From Pseudomonas sp. P818 (lineage in GTDB: Bacteria > Pseudomonadota > Gammaproteobacteria > Pseudomonadales > Pseudomonadaceae), in assembly GCF_000418555.1 (NCBI RefSeq), contig NZ_ATKM01000017.1:186001-250000 (forward strand): a stretch of DNA of 64,000 nt. The letters are read 5' to 3'. The translations under genes were made by a program, and so were the position numbers. Below the pieces are notes generated by a model. The model worked only from the letters and a program-made list of their open reading frames with translations, did no database searches and had not been told where the DNA came from. Of the stretch, positions 44,776-54,291 are shown one piece after another. Numbering within the stretch: the stretch's first letter is position 1; each line of letters starts with the position of its first letter.

Positions 44776-45636
44776 TCATTGCCCGCCGAACAGCGCCGTC
44801 CAGTAGATGCCGGCGTCGCTCTGCGGGTCGTTGGCGTAGGCAGCGCCCAGCTCGCTGAACTCAGGGTTCATGATGTTGGCGCAGTGTCCGGGGCTGGCCA
44901 GCCAGCCCTCGACTACCTTGGCGGAGGTATCCAGCGCGGCGGCGATGTTCTCGCCGATCTTGCTCCCGCCGTACCCCGCCAGCTCGGCACGATCTCCCGG
45001 GGTCAGGCCGTCACGCCCCTGATGGGCGAAGAAATTACCGTTGGCCATGGCGCGGCTGTGGCTCTCGGCAGCGCTGCCCAGCGCAGCGTTCCACACCAGT
45101 GGCGCCGTGGCAGCAAACGCCTGGTCACCGCACTGACGCGCCTCGGCGCGGGCAGAATTGATCAGCAGCAGCAGACTTTCCCCCTCGGTCTGCCAGGTTT
45201 GCAGGCGCCCGCTCAGCAGCGGCCGTGCAAGCACGATGCGCCAGTCTCGATCCTGCTGACTGACGCCGATATCGATGAATTGCGGGTCGAGCAGCACGCG
45301 GCAGAAACTCTCGCTCAATGCCTGCATCGCCGCTTGCGCATTGCGTGGGCCGGACAGGGTAATGGCCTGGACATTGACCAGCGGATAGCCGGCGGCGCTC
45401 AGTGAGTCCTGCAGATCCGCAGTGCCATTGGCTGGGAGGATTAGGCGCGGGTCGTTGGTCAAAGGTGGCAGAGGTTCGGAAGCCTGCACGCCACAGCGTT
45501 GCACCTCGCTGCGATAGGTGTTGATGGTCTCGATCAGCGCCAGGTCCTCAGCGGCCTGAGCGACGCCCCAAAAGCCCATCAGCAGCAGCGCCAGCAGGCA
45601 GCGTTGCCATCTCCGTTTGTCCATTGTTGTTGTCAT
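44776..45636 (-). CDS. Secreted CAP-domain (SCP-like) protein
   Basis: A 286-residue exported protein. A signal peptide (CLLALLLMGFWGVAQA, cleavage near residue 28) is followed by an N-terminal region of unknown fold and a C-terminal CAP/SCP domain from about 165: LINSARAEARQCG, SHSRAMANGNFFAHQG, IGENIAAA and VEGWLASPGHCANIMNPEF. The CAP family has a His/Glu cleft of uncertain function. The start at 45636 follows AGAGGGCAGT. Ends 10 bp from the convergent mdaB stop. Confidence 0.87.
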   Translation of the reverse strand: MTTTMDKRRWQRCLLALLLMGFWGVAQAAEDLALIETINTYRSEVQRCGVQASEPLPPLTNDPRLILPANGTADLQDSLSAAGYPLVNVQAITLSGPRNAQAAMQALSESFCRVLLDPQFIDIGVSQQDRDWRIVLARPLLSGRLQTWQTEGESLLLLINSARAEARQCGDQAFAATAPLVWNAALGSAAESHSRAMANGNFFAHQGRDGLTPGDRAELAGYGGSKIGENIAAALDTSAKVVEGWLASPGHCANIMNPEFSELGAAYANDPQSDAGIYWTALFGGQ

Positions 45637-45822
45637 ACTGCCCTCTCCCAACTAACGTCGTGATTCTGACGTATTTCCCGGCGCATCTTCATCGCCGGTT
45701 TCCTCGTCCCTTCGAATGCCCGCAAACACTGGACCCGCTGGCTATCGGCAGGGTTCCTGCATGATACAGCCTGCCGCCATCGCGCCACCTATGCACTTGC
45801 CCGAATCCGCTCGAGAACACTG

Positions 45823-46872
45823 ATGCCCGGTTACTTCGCCAAGAACGAGCAACATCGACGCCTGGTCCTCAAAGCCTTGCTATGGATCACCTTGAGCGGT
45901 GGTTTGTTCTTCTCCGTGGTCAATCTGCTGCACGATAACTGGCTGCTGGCGGCCCTGGAGATCGGTTACGCCGCCGTATCGCTGTACCTGCTGACCATCA
46001 TCGACCGAACCCGCAACCTGCAGCTATTGACCGCGGTTTACCTGCTGCCGTTCTTCAGCATCATGATCGTGGCGCTGGCTCAGACCCACACCACCTTCGC
46101 AGTGTTCGCCTGGGTTCAATCGATTCCGATCATTTGCTACATGCTGCTGGGGTTGCGCCTGGGCATGTACGGCTCGGTGCTGTTCGTCGGCATCGGCCTG
46201 TTCGTCTTCAGCCGACGGTTTTCTTCCGAAAGCCTGCTGCAAAACGTCGAGATCATCGCCAATCTCGGCCTGGCCAGCCTGGCGGTGATGATTTTTGCTC
46301 ACATCTACGAGCGCAGCCGCATTCTCAACGAAACGCGGCTGACCGAGCAGGCCACCACCGACGCCCTGACCGGCCTGCCGAACCGGCTGAAAATGGCAGA
46401 GGTGTTCGAGCGCGAACGCGCCCATGCGTTGCGCAACGGCACCCCGCTGTCGCTGGTATTCCTCGATATCGATCACTTCAAGCAGATCAACGACCGCTTC
46501 GGTCACGAGGTCGGCGACCGTGCCCTGATTCACTTTGCCGCGGTGCTGGCGCAGCGGCTGCGCATCAATGATCTGTTCTGTCGCCTCGGCGGCGAGGAGT
46601 TTGCCGTATTGCTGCCTGGCAGCGCGGCGGAGCAGGCCCGCGACATCGCCGAGAGCCTGCGCGAGCGCCTGGCAGCGGAGCCGTTGAGGTTCGATGACAT
46701 CGCTCTGCCTATGACCTTGAGTGCCGGCGTGGCAAGCTTCAGGGCGGACGGACAGTCCCTGGATGAGCTGATGCTGGCGGCAGACAGGCGTACCTACGCC
46801 GCCAAGCGTGCCGGACGCAACCGCGTGATCACCCGGGAAGACGTGGGCGGCAGTGAAGCGGTTCCGGGCTGA
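45823..46872 (+). CDS. Membrane diguanylate cyclase (GGDEF)
   Basis: A 349-residue protein making c-di-GMP. About six membrane helices (residues 15-165) form a membrane sensor without a recognised domain, followed by a GGDEF domain with active GGEEF at 256-260. The product-inhibition I-site RxxD (RIND, 247-250) lies exactly five residues before it, so feedback control is expected. No ribosome site is strong; the ATG at 45823 gives MPGYFAKNEQH. Convergent and directly abutting the next gene. Confidence 0.92.
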   Translation: MPGYFAKNEQHRRLVLKALLWITLSGGLFFSVVNLLHDNWLLAALEIGYAAVSLYLLTIIDRTRNLQLLTAVYLLPFFSIMIVALAQTHTTFAVFAWVQSIPIICYMLLGLRLGMYGSVLFVGIGLFVFSRRFSSESLLQNVEIIANLGLASLAVMIFAHIYERSRILNETRLTEQATTDALTGLPNRLKMAEVFERERAHALRNGTPLSLVFLDIDHFKQINDRFGHEVGDRALIHFAAVLAQRLRINDLFCRLGGEEFAVLLPGSAAEQARDIAESLRERLAAEPLRFDDIALPMTLSAGVASFRADGQSLDELMLAADRRTYAAKRAGRNRVITREDVGGSEAVPG

Positions 46873-47322
46873 TCAGGCGTAGACGCTGAGTCCGCCTTTC
46901 TCCTGCAGCCACTGGCGGTAGGTTTCCAGCGAGTCGGTCTGCTTGTCACCATTGTGCCCGGCGATGCGAACGCTGCCGTCCAGGCCGGCATCGACCATCT
47001 TCTGAACCTGCTGCAGCAGCTTGGCGGCATCGTCGCGATCGAGCTGCGTCACGTCGGGCAACTGAATCACCGAGGGCGCAGCCGCCTGATTGCCGGCACT
47101 GCGCTGCAAGGCATTGCTGGCCGTCGCCGTGCCGCCGTTGATCGCACGCAGCAGTCCGCCCTCACTGCGCGCGACCACCTGTTTGGCGAAACGTCGCAGA
47201 TCGGCCAGCGGGTCCTGACCAGTCTGGCTGTCGGCTTCACCGCGGGCGGCACTGGAGCGATTGTTGAGCTGGCTGCCGTAGTAGCTGAGCATGGCCGGCG
47301 TGCTGTTGTTGATGCTGGTCAT
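46873..47322 (-). CDS. Hypothetical protein
   Basis: A 149-residue soluble protein starting MTSINNSTPAMLSYYGSQLN. The N-terminal half is polar and low-complexity, the C-terminal half has QLDRDDAAKLLQQVQKMVDA and VRIAGHNGDKQTDSLETYRQ. No family recognised; the style (Ser/Asn-rich start, later helix) recalls small export or secretion-associated proteins, but this is only an impression. Its stop abuts the diguanylate cyclase stop with no gap. Confidence 0.65.
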   Translation of the reverse strand: MTSINNSTPAMLSYYGSQLNNRSSAARGEADSQTGQDPLADLRRFAKQVVARSEGGLLRAINGGTATASNALQRSAGNQAAAPSVIQLPDVTQLDRDDAAKLLQQVQKMVDAGLDGSVRIAGHNGDKQTDSLETYRQWLQEKGGLSVYA

Positions 47323-47415
47323 ATGGCCTCCCGCCAAAAGCATTCGCCACAGGCAAAGCAGATTTCGGGCCAGCCACTGCAAGGCCCTGATTACGGGGGG
47401 CGTAAAGATGCCAAA

Positions 47416-47450
47416 GGCAAAGCCTTGCCAGCCTTCGGCAAGACTTTGCC
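47416..47450 (-). terminator. Terminator of the 113-residue hypothetical gene
   Basis: Stem GCAAAGCCTTGCC / GGCAAGACTTTGC (47417-47429, 47437-47449; 12 of 13 pairs, extended by one more) just after the minus-strand stop, followed by TTTGG on that strand. Confidence 0.6.
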
Positions 47451-47458
47451 CAGCGCAA

Positions 47459-47800
47459 TCAACCCAACAGGTCGACCATCACCGCGTTGCTGTAGACCAG
47501 GCAACCGTCCTCGCGGCTGTAGCCGAACAGGTGAAACTGGCCGCGGCGCCCTTCACCGCCAAGGTAGACTCGCCACTTGCATTCGCTCAGCGGGCCGAAC
47601 CCGTCCGGCATCACCAGCGCCAGCGTCTGCATGTCAGCGTCGATCATCGTGTCTCTGAGGCCGTTGCGCTGCAGTTCCTCTTCGGCCTGCTCGAGACGCA
47701 GGTGCTCGGCCTCGCTGACATGGAACTGCAAGGTACCGATCGGGATCGATTTGCTGTCGTTGTCGGCTTTGCGCCAACCGTCGATGCTCAGCGTGTTCAT
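47459..47800 (-). CDS. Hypothetical protein
   Basis: A 113-residue soluble protein, MNTLSIDGWRKADNDSKSIP..., with AEEELQRNGLRDTMIDADMQ and CKWRVYLGGEGRRGQFHLFG. It has no recognised family. GAGGAGACGTGCAG precedes the ATG at 47800, and a hairpin terminator follows. Probably a genuine single gene. Confidence 0.68.
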   Translation of the reverse strand: MNTLSIDGWRKADNDSKSIPIGTLQFHVSEAEHLRLEQAEEELQRNGLRDTMIDADMQTLALVMPDGFGPLSECKWRVYLGGEGRRGQFHLFGYSREDGCLVYSNAVMVDLLG

Positions 47801-47968
47801 CTGCACGTCTCCTCAGTAGAACCCGAGTTCCAGGCCACCGCCGCCTACACTAAGGTGGGACAAGCGAAGCGCCGATGCGACTCCTGAGCAGCGGACGAAC
47901 GGCTTGGCGTTTGCTTGGCGAGATGATTGCGCTAGGCTCTGCACCTCAATTCGATAGGAGGTACTCCC

Positions 47969-48250
47969 ATGGCCCGCGCCACTGCTCGCCACATCCTGGT
48001 TGCCAGCGAAGACAAGTGCAACGAACTGAAAGCCGCCATCGAAGGTGGTGCCGACTTCGCCCAGCTGGCCCGCGACAACTCCAGCTGCCCGTCCGGCCGC
48101 AGCGGCGGCGACCTGGGTTCCTTCGGCCCGGGCCAGATGGTCAAGGAATTCGACACCGTGGTGTTCAGCGCGCCGGTTGGCGTGGTGCAAGGCCCGGTCA
48201 AGACTCAGTTCGGCTATCACCTGCTGGAAGTTACCAGCCGCCAGGACTGA
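47969..48250 (+). CDS. ppiC: Parvulin-type peptidyl-prolyl isomerase
   Basis: A 93-residue stand-alone parvulin (rotamase) domain: ARHILVASEDKCNELKAAIE, FAQLARDNSSCPSGRSGGDL and VKTQFGYHLLEVTSRQD. It lacks a signal peptide, so it acts in the cytosol like E. coli PpiC. A strong GATAGGAGGTACTCCC precedes the ATG and an intrinsic terminator follows 15 bp after the stop. Confidence 0.95.
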   Translation: MARATARHILVASEDKCNELKAAIEGGADFAQLARDNSSCPSGRSGGDLGSFGPGQMVKEFDTVVFSAPVGVVQGPVKTQFGYHLLEVTSRQD

Positions 48251-48265
48251 TCTTCGATAGCAATG

Positions 48266-48295
48266 GAAGAGCCACCTTCTGGTGGCTCTTCTTTT
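48266..48295 (+). terminator. Rho-independent terminator of ppiC
   Basis: Perfect 11-bp stem GAAGAGCCACC / GGTGGCTCTTC with a TTCT loop, followed by TTTT. It separates ppiC from the diguanylate cyclase. Confidence 0.9.
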
Positions 48296-48334
48296 GCCCA
48301 AGCCTTTTTCAGTCCCACAGCCGGCTCTGGGTTT

Positions 48335-49864
48335 ATGAAACGCGGCACTCAGCTCACTTCCATCCTGCTGGTGTTCATATGTCTGTCGTTGGCACTGCTG
48401 ACGGCCTGGCAGATCTGGTTCTCCCATGAGCGTGCGCTGCATGAACTGAACGTGGCCAATCTCAACCTGGCTCAGGCTCTGGATAACTACAGTGAAGGCG
48501 TGATTCGCCAATCCGAGCTGGTACTGGTGGATCTGGCAGAACGCCTGGAGCAGGAAGGCAAGGGTCGGGCACATCTCGAGCGCCTGCAGAAGGTCGTACG
48601 CGAACAAAGCCGCGTCCTCAAGCTGGCCAGCACCATCATCATCTATGACGCCAAGGGTGACCGCTTGCTGGTATCCCGGGGCGACATCAACGCGCGCCCA
48701 AACGCCTCTGATCGTGCGTTTTTCATCCATCACCGCGACAATCCCTCGACCGAGATCTTCATCGGCCCCACCATCAAGAGCCGCTTGGCCCACGAATGGG
48801 TATTCACCGTCAGCCGACGCCTGAACGACGCCGACGGCAAATTCTCCGGCGTGGTCGCCATCACGCTGAGCGTGGAGCACTTCCTCCACCTGTTCGGCAG
48901 CCTTGACCTGGGCAAGCAAGGGACGATGAGTCTGTCCAGCAGCGATGGCACTCTGCTGTTTCGCCAACCCTTCCGCGAGCAGGACGTGGGGCTGGACTGG
49001 TCGAACTCAACGATCTTTCAGACATTACGCCAACACAACCAGGCCACGACCGTGCAGATATCTCGCATCGATGGCATCGAACGCATGTACGCGCTGCGCC
49101 GCAACAGCAAGCTCCCCCTGATCACCGTGGTTGCCCTGGGTCGCGATGAGGCGCTGACGGCCTGGCGCCGTGATGCCCGGTTGTTCACCACGGTAATCCT
49201 GATCCTGTTGTTCGCTGTCGGCCTCATCGGGCAGCGCCTGCTGGTCGATGTCCGCCGTCGCTCGCGTGCCGAGCGACAGTTGCTCAGTGCCAGGGAGGAA
49301 CTGCTCGACGCCAATGCACGCCTGGAAATCCTGGCATCGCAGGATGCCCTGACCGGTCTGGCCAACCGCCGCAGCTTCGACCAGACGCTGGAGGCGGAGA
49401 TCCGTCGTGCGCAACGTCAGGGCTCAGACCTTACGCTGATGCTGCTCGATATCGACCTGTTCAAGCACTACAACGATCACTACGGTCACCTGGCTGGTGA
49501 CGCGTGCCTGCGCAGCGTCGCCAATCTGCTCAAGCGCTGCATGCGCCGGCCCGGCGACCTGGCGGCACGCTACGGTGGTGAAGAGCTGGCGGTGATCTTG
49601 CCAAACACCAGTGACGAAGGCGCCGAATCCATCGCGCTCGCGTTCATGGCAAGCCTGAAACAGAGCGACCTGCCGCACGAGAACAGCCCATTCCAGAGAA
49701 TCACGGTAAGTATCGGCCTGGCCAGTCTGCAGCCCGACACACAGGACAGCGCCACCATCGCGGAGCGCCTGATCGAAGCTGCGGATCAGGCGCTGTATCG
49801 GGCCAAGGCCAATGGCCGTAACCGCCTGGAAAGCACCGTACGTCAAAGCTCAGCGGACAGGTGA
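48335..49864 (+). CDS. Diguanylate cyclase with periplasmic sensor
   Basis: A 509-residue protein. Membrane helix at about 8-28, a periplasmic PDC/Cache-like sensor of about 250 residues (LASTIIIYDAKGDRLLVSRG, HEWVFTVSRRL), a second helix near 290-308, then GGDEF. The active motif is GGEEL (414-418), a functional variant in many cyclases, and an I-site RPGD (405-408) lies five residues before it. The true start is taken at 48335 because the frame upstream contains the ppiC terminator. Stimulus unknown. Confidence 0.9.
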   Translation: MKRGTQLTSILLVFICLSLALLTAWQIWFSHERALHELNVANLNLAQALDNYSEGVIRQSELVLVDLAERLEQEGKGRAHLERLQKVVREQSRVLKLASTIIIYDAKGDRLLVSRGDINARPNASDRAFFIHHRDNPSTEIFIGPTIKSRLAHEWVFTVSRRLNDADGKFSGVVAITLSVEHFLHLFGSLDLGKQGTMSLSSSDGTLLFRQPFREQDVGLDWSNSTIFQTLRQHNQATTVQISRIDGIERMYALRRNSKLPLITVVALGRDEALTAWRRDARLFTTVILILLFAVGLIGQRLLVDVRRRSRAERQLLSAREELLDANARLEILASQDALTGLANRRSFDQTLEAEIRRAQRQGSDLTLMLLDIDLFKHYNDHYGHLAGDACLRSVANLLKRCMRRPGDLAARYGGEELAVILPNTSDEGAESIALAFMASLKQSDLPHENSPFQRITVSIGLASLQPDTQDSATIAERLIEAADQALYRAKANGRNRLESTVRQSSADR

Positions 49865-49924
49865 CAAGTCGGCCGAAGCGGTTCAGCATCCTCGGCAAAT
49901 GTCTGCCATAGATGATCGACCACA

Positions 49925-50464
49925 ATGAGCAATGACACCTCGCATCCTCTGCAACAACTCGCCCAGACCCTGCTGGGAAAACCCCTGCATGAACTCGAGC
50001 CGGAGGAGACCCACGTCCTCGAGCGGATACGTCAGCGCCGCCCCATCAGCCGCGACGCTGCCGATGCCTCGGATGAAGAGTCGAGCTTCGGCGAACGGCT
50101 GTCGGACAAGGTCGCCGCGGTCGGTGGTTCCTGGACCTTCATCATCTGCTTCTCGCTGACCATGCTCGGCTGGATGCTGATCAATACCGACGTGCTGTCG
50201 CACTTCGGCATGGCTTTCGATCCCTACCCCTACATCTTCCTCAACCTGATGCTGTCGACCCTGGCGGCGATCCAGGCGCCTATCATCATGATGAGCCAGA
50301 ACCGCCAGGCGGCGAAGGATCGCCTCGCTGCGCGATTGGACTTCGAAGTGAACCTGCGTGCGGAGCTGGAGATCATGCGCCTGCATGAAAAGATCGATCA
50401 GAAGGTCCAGCAGGGCCTGGATGAGATCCTCGCGCGCCTGCCGGAAAGACGCTCCGAGCCCTGA
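49925..50464 (+). CDS. DUF1003 membrane protein
   Basis: A 179-residue protein with two membrane helices (FIICFSLTMLGWMLI and PYIFLNLMLSTLAAIQAPII), the DUF1003 signature segment, then a long charged helix (NRQAAKDRLAARLDFEVNLR). Function unknown. Starts 60 bp after the diguanylate cyclase and may be read with it. Confidence 0.88.
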   Translation: MSNDTSHPLQQLAQTLLGKPLHELEPEETHVLERIRQRRPISRDAADASDEESSFGERLSDKVAAVGGSWTFIICFSLTMLGWMLINTDVLSHFGMAFDPYPYIFLNLMLSTLAAIQAPIIMMSQNRQAAKDRLAARLDFEVNLRAELEIMRLHEKIDQKVQQGLDEILARLPERRSEP

Positions 50465-50474
50465 TCCCGAGGCA

Positions 50475-51368
50475 TCAAACAGCCCCAGGTGCGCGCTGGC
50501 GCCAGCTGTCGAGCAGGCGCCCGCCCCAGACATTGATCAACAGCCCGGCCATGACCAGCGCCGCGCCGACCATCTGCAGACCGCCGAGACGCTCACCCAG
50601 CAGCAGCGCCGAAGAGCTGATGCCCACCACCGGCACCAACAGCGAGAACGGCGCCACCTGGCTGGCCGGGTAGCGCGACAGCAGCCGGCTCCACAGGCCA
50701 TAACCGAGAATGGTGGCGCCGAATGCTAGGTAGGCCAGCACCAGCAGCGAATCCAGACCTAGCGTGCGCAGCGACTGGCTGATCAACGCCGGCCCTTCCA
50801 GCCACAGCGACAGGGCCAGGAACGGCAACGGCGGAATCAGACTGCCCCAGACCACCAGACCGACCAGATTGACCTTGCCCAGCTTGCGCGTGACCACGTT
50901 GCCCAGCGCCCACATCGAGGCCGCCGCGATGGTCAGGGCGAAGCCCGCCAGAGTCATCGCCTGCCCACCCTGCAGACCGATCAAAACCAGGCCGCTGGCC
51001 GCCACCAGCAAGCCGAACAGATTGCTGCCACGCAGCCGCTCGCCGAGAAACAGCGCAGCGAAGAACAGGGTGAAGAACGCCTGCGACTGCAGCACAAGCG
51101 AAGCCAGGCCCGCCGGCATGCCGACGTACATCGCATAGAAGAGAAAGGCGAACTGCCCCAGCGAGATGGTCATGCCATAGGCCAGCATCCAGCGCAGCGG
51201 CACCTGCGGCCGGCGCACGAAGAGAATCGCCGGGAAGGCCGCGAGCAGAAAACGCAGGGCGCCCATCAGCATCGGCGGCATACCGTGCAGGCCGACCTTG
51301 ATCACCACGAAATTCATGCCCCAGACGACGATCACCAGCAGTGCCAGCAGTAGATCCTTGGGTGTCAT
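50475..51368 (-). CDS. EamA family transporter (amino-acid metabolite exporter-like)
   Basis: A 297-residue inner-membrane protein with ten helices in two EamA repeats. It opens with LLALLVIVVWGMNFVVIKVG and has GLLVAASGLVLIGLQGG and SRYPASQVAPFSLLVPVVGI. Closest in style to E. coli EamA (cysteine/O-acetylserine export); the substrate is not predictable. The ATG at 51368 has GAGG 9 bases upstream. Ends 10 bp from the convergent DUF1003 stop. Confidence 0.89.
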   Translation of the reverse strand: MTPKDLLLALLVIVVWGMNFVVIKVGLHGMPPMLMGALRFLLAAFPAILFVRRPQVPLRWMLAYGMTISLGQFAFLFYAMYVGMPAGLASLVLQSQAFFTLFFAALFLGERLRGSNLFGLLVAASGLVLIGLQGGQAMTLAGFALTIAAASMWALGNVVTRKLGKVNLVGLVVWGSLIPPLPFLALSLWLEGPALISQSLRTLGLDSLLVLAYLAFGATILGYGLWSRLLSRYPASQVAPFSLLVPVVGISSSALLLGERLGGLQMVGAALVMAGLLINVWGGRLLDSWRQRAPGAV

Positions 51369-51507
51369 GAGTCGCAACCTCGCCTTGAATGAGCAGGCAT
51401 TAGAGCAGCCTCCCCCCAGTGCAGACAGACACAGAGGCCAGGGAAAAAAGCCACACAGCCATGCGCGGCTGCTACCCTGCGCGCTTCAGTGCCGCTACGC
51501 CAAGCCC

Positions 51508-52245
51508 ATGATGACCCTGCACGATTTCCTTCTGTTCGCCCTGCCGGCGGTGTTTCTCACCGGGCTGTCCAAAGGCGGCTTCGGTGGCGCCCTGGGCGGC
51601 ATCGCCGTGCCGCTGCTGGCCTTGGCCACCTCGCCGAAACAGGCCGTGGCGGTGATGCTGCCGATTCTCTGCCTGGCTGATGTGGTTGGGCTGAGGGCTT
51701 ACTGGGGCAAGTGGGATACGGCCAACCTCAAGGTCATGCTGCCGGGCGCGGCGATCGGTATCGGCATCGGTTCGCTGACCTTTGGCATCTTCGATGAACG
51801 TGCCATCGGCCTGTTGATCGGCACCATCGCCATCGTCTTCGTCGGTCTTGGGTTGCTGGCTAGCAACCAGGCGCCACGGCCACTGCACAAGGGCCGCGGC
51901 ACCTTGCTGTCGAGCCTGGCCGGTTTCACCAGCTTCGTCGCCCACGCGGGCGGGCCGCCGGTGATGATGCACCTGTTGCCGCAGCAGCTGGACAAGGTGC
52001 GCTTCGTCGCCACCATCAACCTGTTCTTCCTGCTGACCAACGCCGCCAAGCTGTTCCCGTACGCGGCGCTGGGCCAGTTCACGCGGGAGAATCTGCTGCT
52101 CAGCCTGATGCTCGCGCCCATCGTGCCGCTGGGGGTATGGAGTGGGCTGTGGCTGCAGTCGCGGGTCAACCACCTGTGGTTCTACCGCATCGCGCGGCTG
52201 GGCATGCTGCTGGCAGGCGTGCAACTGATCTGGCGCTACCTGTAG
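51508..52245 (+). CDS. TauE/SafE family sulfite-exporter-like permease
   Basis: A 245-residue inner-membrane protein with about seven to eight helices. It opens with LPAVFLTGLSKGGFGGALGG and has the second conserved repeat FTSFVAHAGGPPVMMHLLPQ. The family moves sulfonates, sulfite or organosulfur anions; the substrate is unknown. The start could be 51508 or 51511 (MMTLHD); neither has a clear ribosome site. Confidence 0.88.
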   Translation: MMTLHDFLLFALPAVFLTGLSKGGFGGALGGIAVPLLALATSPKQAVAVMLPILCLADVVGLRAYWGKWDTANLKVMLPGAAIGIGIGSLTFGIFDERAIGLLIGTIAIVFVGLGLLASNQAPRPLHKGRGTLLSSLAGFTSFVAHAGGPPVMMHLLPQQLDKVRFVATINLFFLLTNAAKLFPYAALGQFTRENLLLSLMLAPIVPLGVWSGLWLQSRVNHLWFYRIARLGMLLAGVQLIWRYL

Positions 52246-52269
52246 CGGGTCCTGCCAGCCCGCACGGGA

Positions 52270-53310
52270 TCATTGCTCGACCACACGCCACAACTCGGGC
52301 CACTCGCCCGGATTACGCGCCGCACAGCGGCCGAGAAAGCTGAGCGAGGCCAGCTGAAAACGCTCACCATCGAAACGCCAGCTGCCCGACTCGCCGCAAT
52401 CGGCAATGCCGCGCCCCTTGTACAGATAGCCCAGCTCGCCGGTGTCGGGGTTGTAACTCACCCAGCCGGACAACGCGCCGAGGCCCAGCGGCGCCGGCTC
52501 GAGCTGCAGATCACGCTCGCTGTAAGGCGCCTGACGGTCGACACGATATACGGCGAAGTCGCAGTTGTAGGCGGCGCACCAGGTACGGATGATGACCAGC
52601 GCCTCGCGATCATTGAGCGCAAAGGCCTCGGCCTCGGGCTCACTGCTCATGTCCCCGTCGAACCACTGGCTACGAGTCGCGGCCATCACCTGCTCAGCGA
52701 TATCACGCTGCTCCACTTCGCTCAGCGGGGCGACGCCAGGATAGGCACGCAAACGCGGCGCCTGGGGCGCAGCGGGCACCTCGCTGTCAGGTCGTGAGCC
52801 GGGGCGATACAGCGCACTGCGGCTGTCCACCCGCCCCTGCACGGCATCCATCAGCAGCAAGGCTGCGGAAAGACCACTAAGCGAAACCACCGCCTCGTAA
52901 TCGCGCTCCCCTTCCATGCGCAATTGCGCGCCGTTGCGCAACTCGTCCAACACGGCCTGAGCATCGGCGTCTTCGGCCACCAGCGTGGTTTCACCCTGAT
53001 TTTCCACCGGATGCAGGCGACCTGCAGTGGACAGAGCTCGGCCATCTAGCCACAGCGGCGCATAGCCGTCTTGCTCGGCATCGTGGAGTGACAGTCTTAG
53101 CGGCGCCTGAGCACCGGCCGCACGCTCAAGCTGAAGGCTGAAAGACGAGTAACCGAAACTTTCCGGGGCGCTCAATGCCTGGCATCGGCGCAGATTGTCG
53201 CAGGCGACGACCCAATCCTTGATTTCCCGGTACAGCGGCACCTGCTCGGGCGCCGCCTGGGCGATTCCCGCAGCCAGCAGCAGAGCGCTAAGCAAGACCC
53301 GACGCGACAT
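52270..53310 (-). CDS. DUF1176 periplasmic protein
   Basis: A 346-residue exported protein with a signal peptide (LLSALLLAAGIAQA, cleavage near residue 19). The DUF1176 fold starts at EIKDWVVACDNLRRCQALSA, with further Cys pairs likely in disulphides (TWCAAYNCDFAVY; GIADCGESGSW; LGRCAARNPGEW). Function unknown. AAGGAG lies 8 bases before the ATG. Convergent with the TauE gene. Confidence 0.87.
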   Translation of the reverse strand: MSRRVLLSALLLAAGIAQAAPEQVPLYREIKDWVVACDNLRRCQALSAPESFGYSSFSLQLERAAGAQAPLRLSLHDAEQDGYAPLWLDGRALSTAGRLHPVENQGETTLVAEDADAQAVLDELRNGAQLRMEGERDYEAVVSLSGLSAALLLMDAVQGRVDSRSALYRPGSRPDSEVPAAPQAPRLRAYPGVAPLSEVEQRDIAEQVMAATRSQWFDGDMSSEPEAEAFALNDREALVIIRTWCAAYNCDFAVYRVDRQAPYSERDLQLEPAPLGLGALSGWVSYNPDTGELGYLYKGRGIADCGESGSWRFDGERFQLASLSFLGRCAARNPGEWPELWRVVEQ

Positions 53311-53549
53311 GAACAACTCCTTTTGACGATTGCGCAGGGCCGCCATGTTCCTTCGCCCGGACGGGCCAGGCAAGCACCGTCGCAACCCCGGCAGTTGGTG
53401 CAATTCGCAGACCCGCCGGCAAGTGCGCCCGCACCATGGGGAAATTGCAGGTGCCGACAGCCGCGCAAGGCACTAGAATCCGCAACCTATCCGATCGTCA
53501 CGCCCAGATGCGCGCGACGCCGTCTCACCTATCGGCCAGGAGACCCCAG

Positions 53550-54251
53550 ATGGGCGCCCAGTGGAAAGCCAAACCCAAAGAAGCCGCCGCCAATGCCCGA
53601 GGCAAGATCTTCGGCAAGCTGGTGAAGGAAATCATGATCGCCGCGCGTAACGGCGCCGACCCGGACATGAACCCCAAGCTGCGCCTGGCCGTGCATCAGG
53701 CCAAGAAAGCCTCGATGCCCAAGGACACCCTGGAGCGCGCGATCAAGAAAGGCGCGGGCCTGTCCGGTGAGGTGATCAACTACGAGCGTACCCTCTACGA
53801 AGGCTTTGCCCCACACCAGGTGCCGCTGATCGTCGAGTGCCTGACCGACAACGTCAACCGCACCGTGGCCGAGATTCGCGTGCTGTTCCGCAAGGGCCAG
53901 CTCGGTGCATCAGGTTCGGTCAGCTGGGACTTCGACCATGTCGGCCTGATCGAGGCCAGCACTGACAGCGATGCCGACCCGGAACTGGCCGCCATCGAAG
54001 CCGGCGCCCAGGACTTCGTCCCTGATGACGAGGGCGCAACCCTGTTCATCACCGATCCGACCGACCTCGACGCCGTGTGCAAGGCGCTGCCGGAGCAGGG
54101 CTTCACCGTCAACTCGGCCAAGCTTGGCTACCGTCCGAAGAACCCGGTGACAAGCCTGACGCCGGAGCAGATGGAAGAAGTCGAAGCCTTCCTCGAAGCC
54201 ATCGACGGCCATGACGACGTGCAGAACGTCTACGTCGGCCTGGCCGGCTGA
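53550..54251 (+). CDS. YebC/PmpR family regulator (YeeN type)
   Basis: A 233-residue protein of the YebC family. MGAQWKAKPKEAAANARGKI opens it; NPKLRLAVHQAKKASMPKDT, YEGFAPHQVPLIVECLTDNVNRTVAEIR (partly) and SWDFDHVG follow. Long annotated as transcriptional regulators, YebC proteins are now also linked to translation of proline stretches in other bacteria. The opening and length resemble the E. coli paralogue YeeN. CAGGAGACCCCAG precedes the ATG at 53550. Confidence 0.9.
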   Translation: MGAQWKAKPKEAAANARGKIFGKLVKEIMIAARNGADPDMNPKLRLAVHQAKKASMPKDTLERAIKKGAGLSGEVINYERTLYEGFAPHQVPLIVECLTDNVNRTVAEIRVLFRKGQLGASGSVSWDFDHVGLIEASTDSDADPELAAIEAGAQDFVPDDEGATLFITDPTDLDAVCKALPEQGFTVNSAKLGYRPKNPVTSLTPEQMEEVEAFLEAIDGHDDVQNVYVGLAG

Positions 54252-54291
54252 GGTGCGCCGGGCGCTCTGCACGGGCGCCCGCTGCTATCCG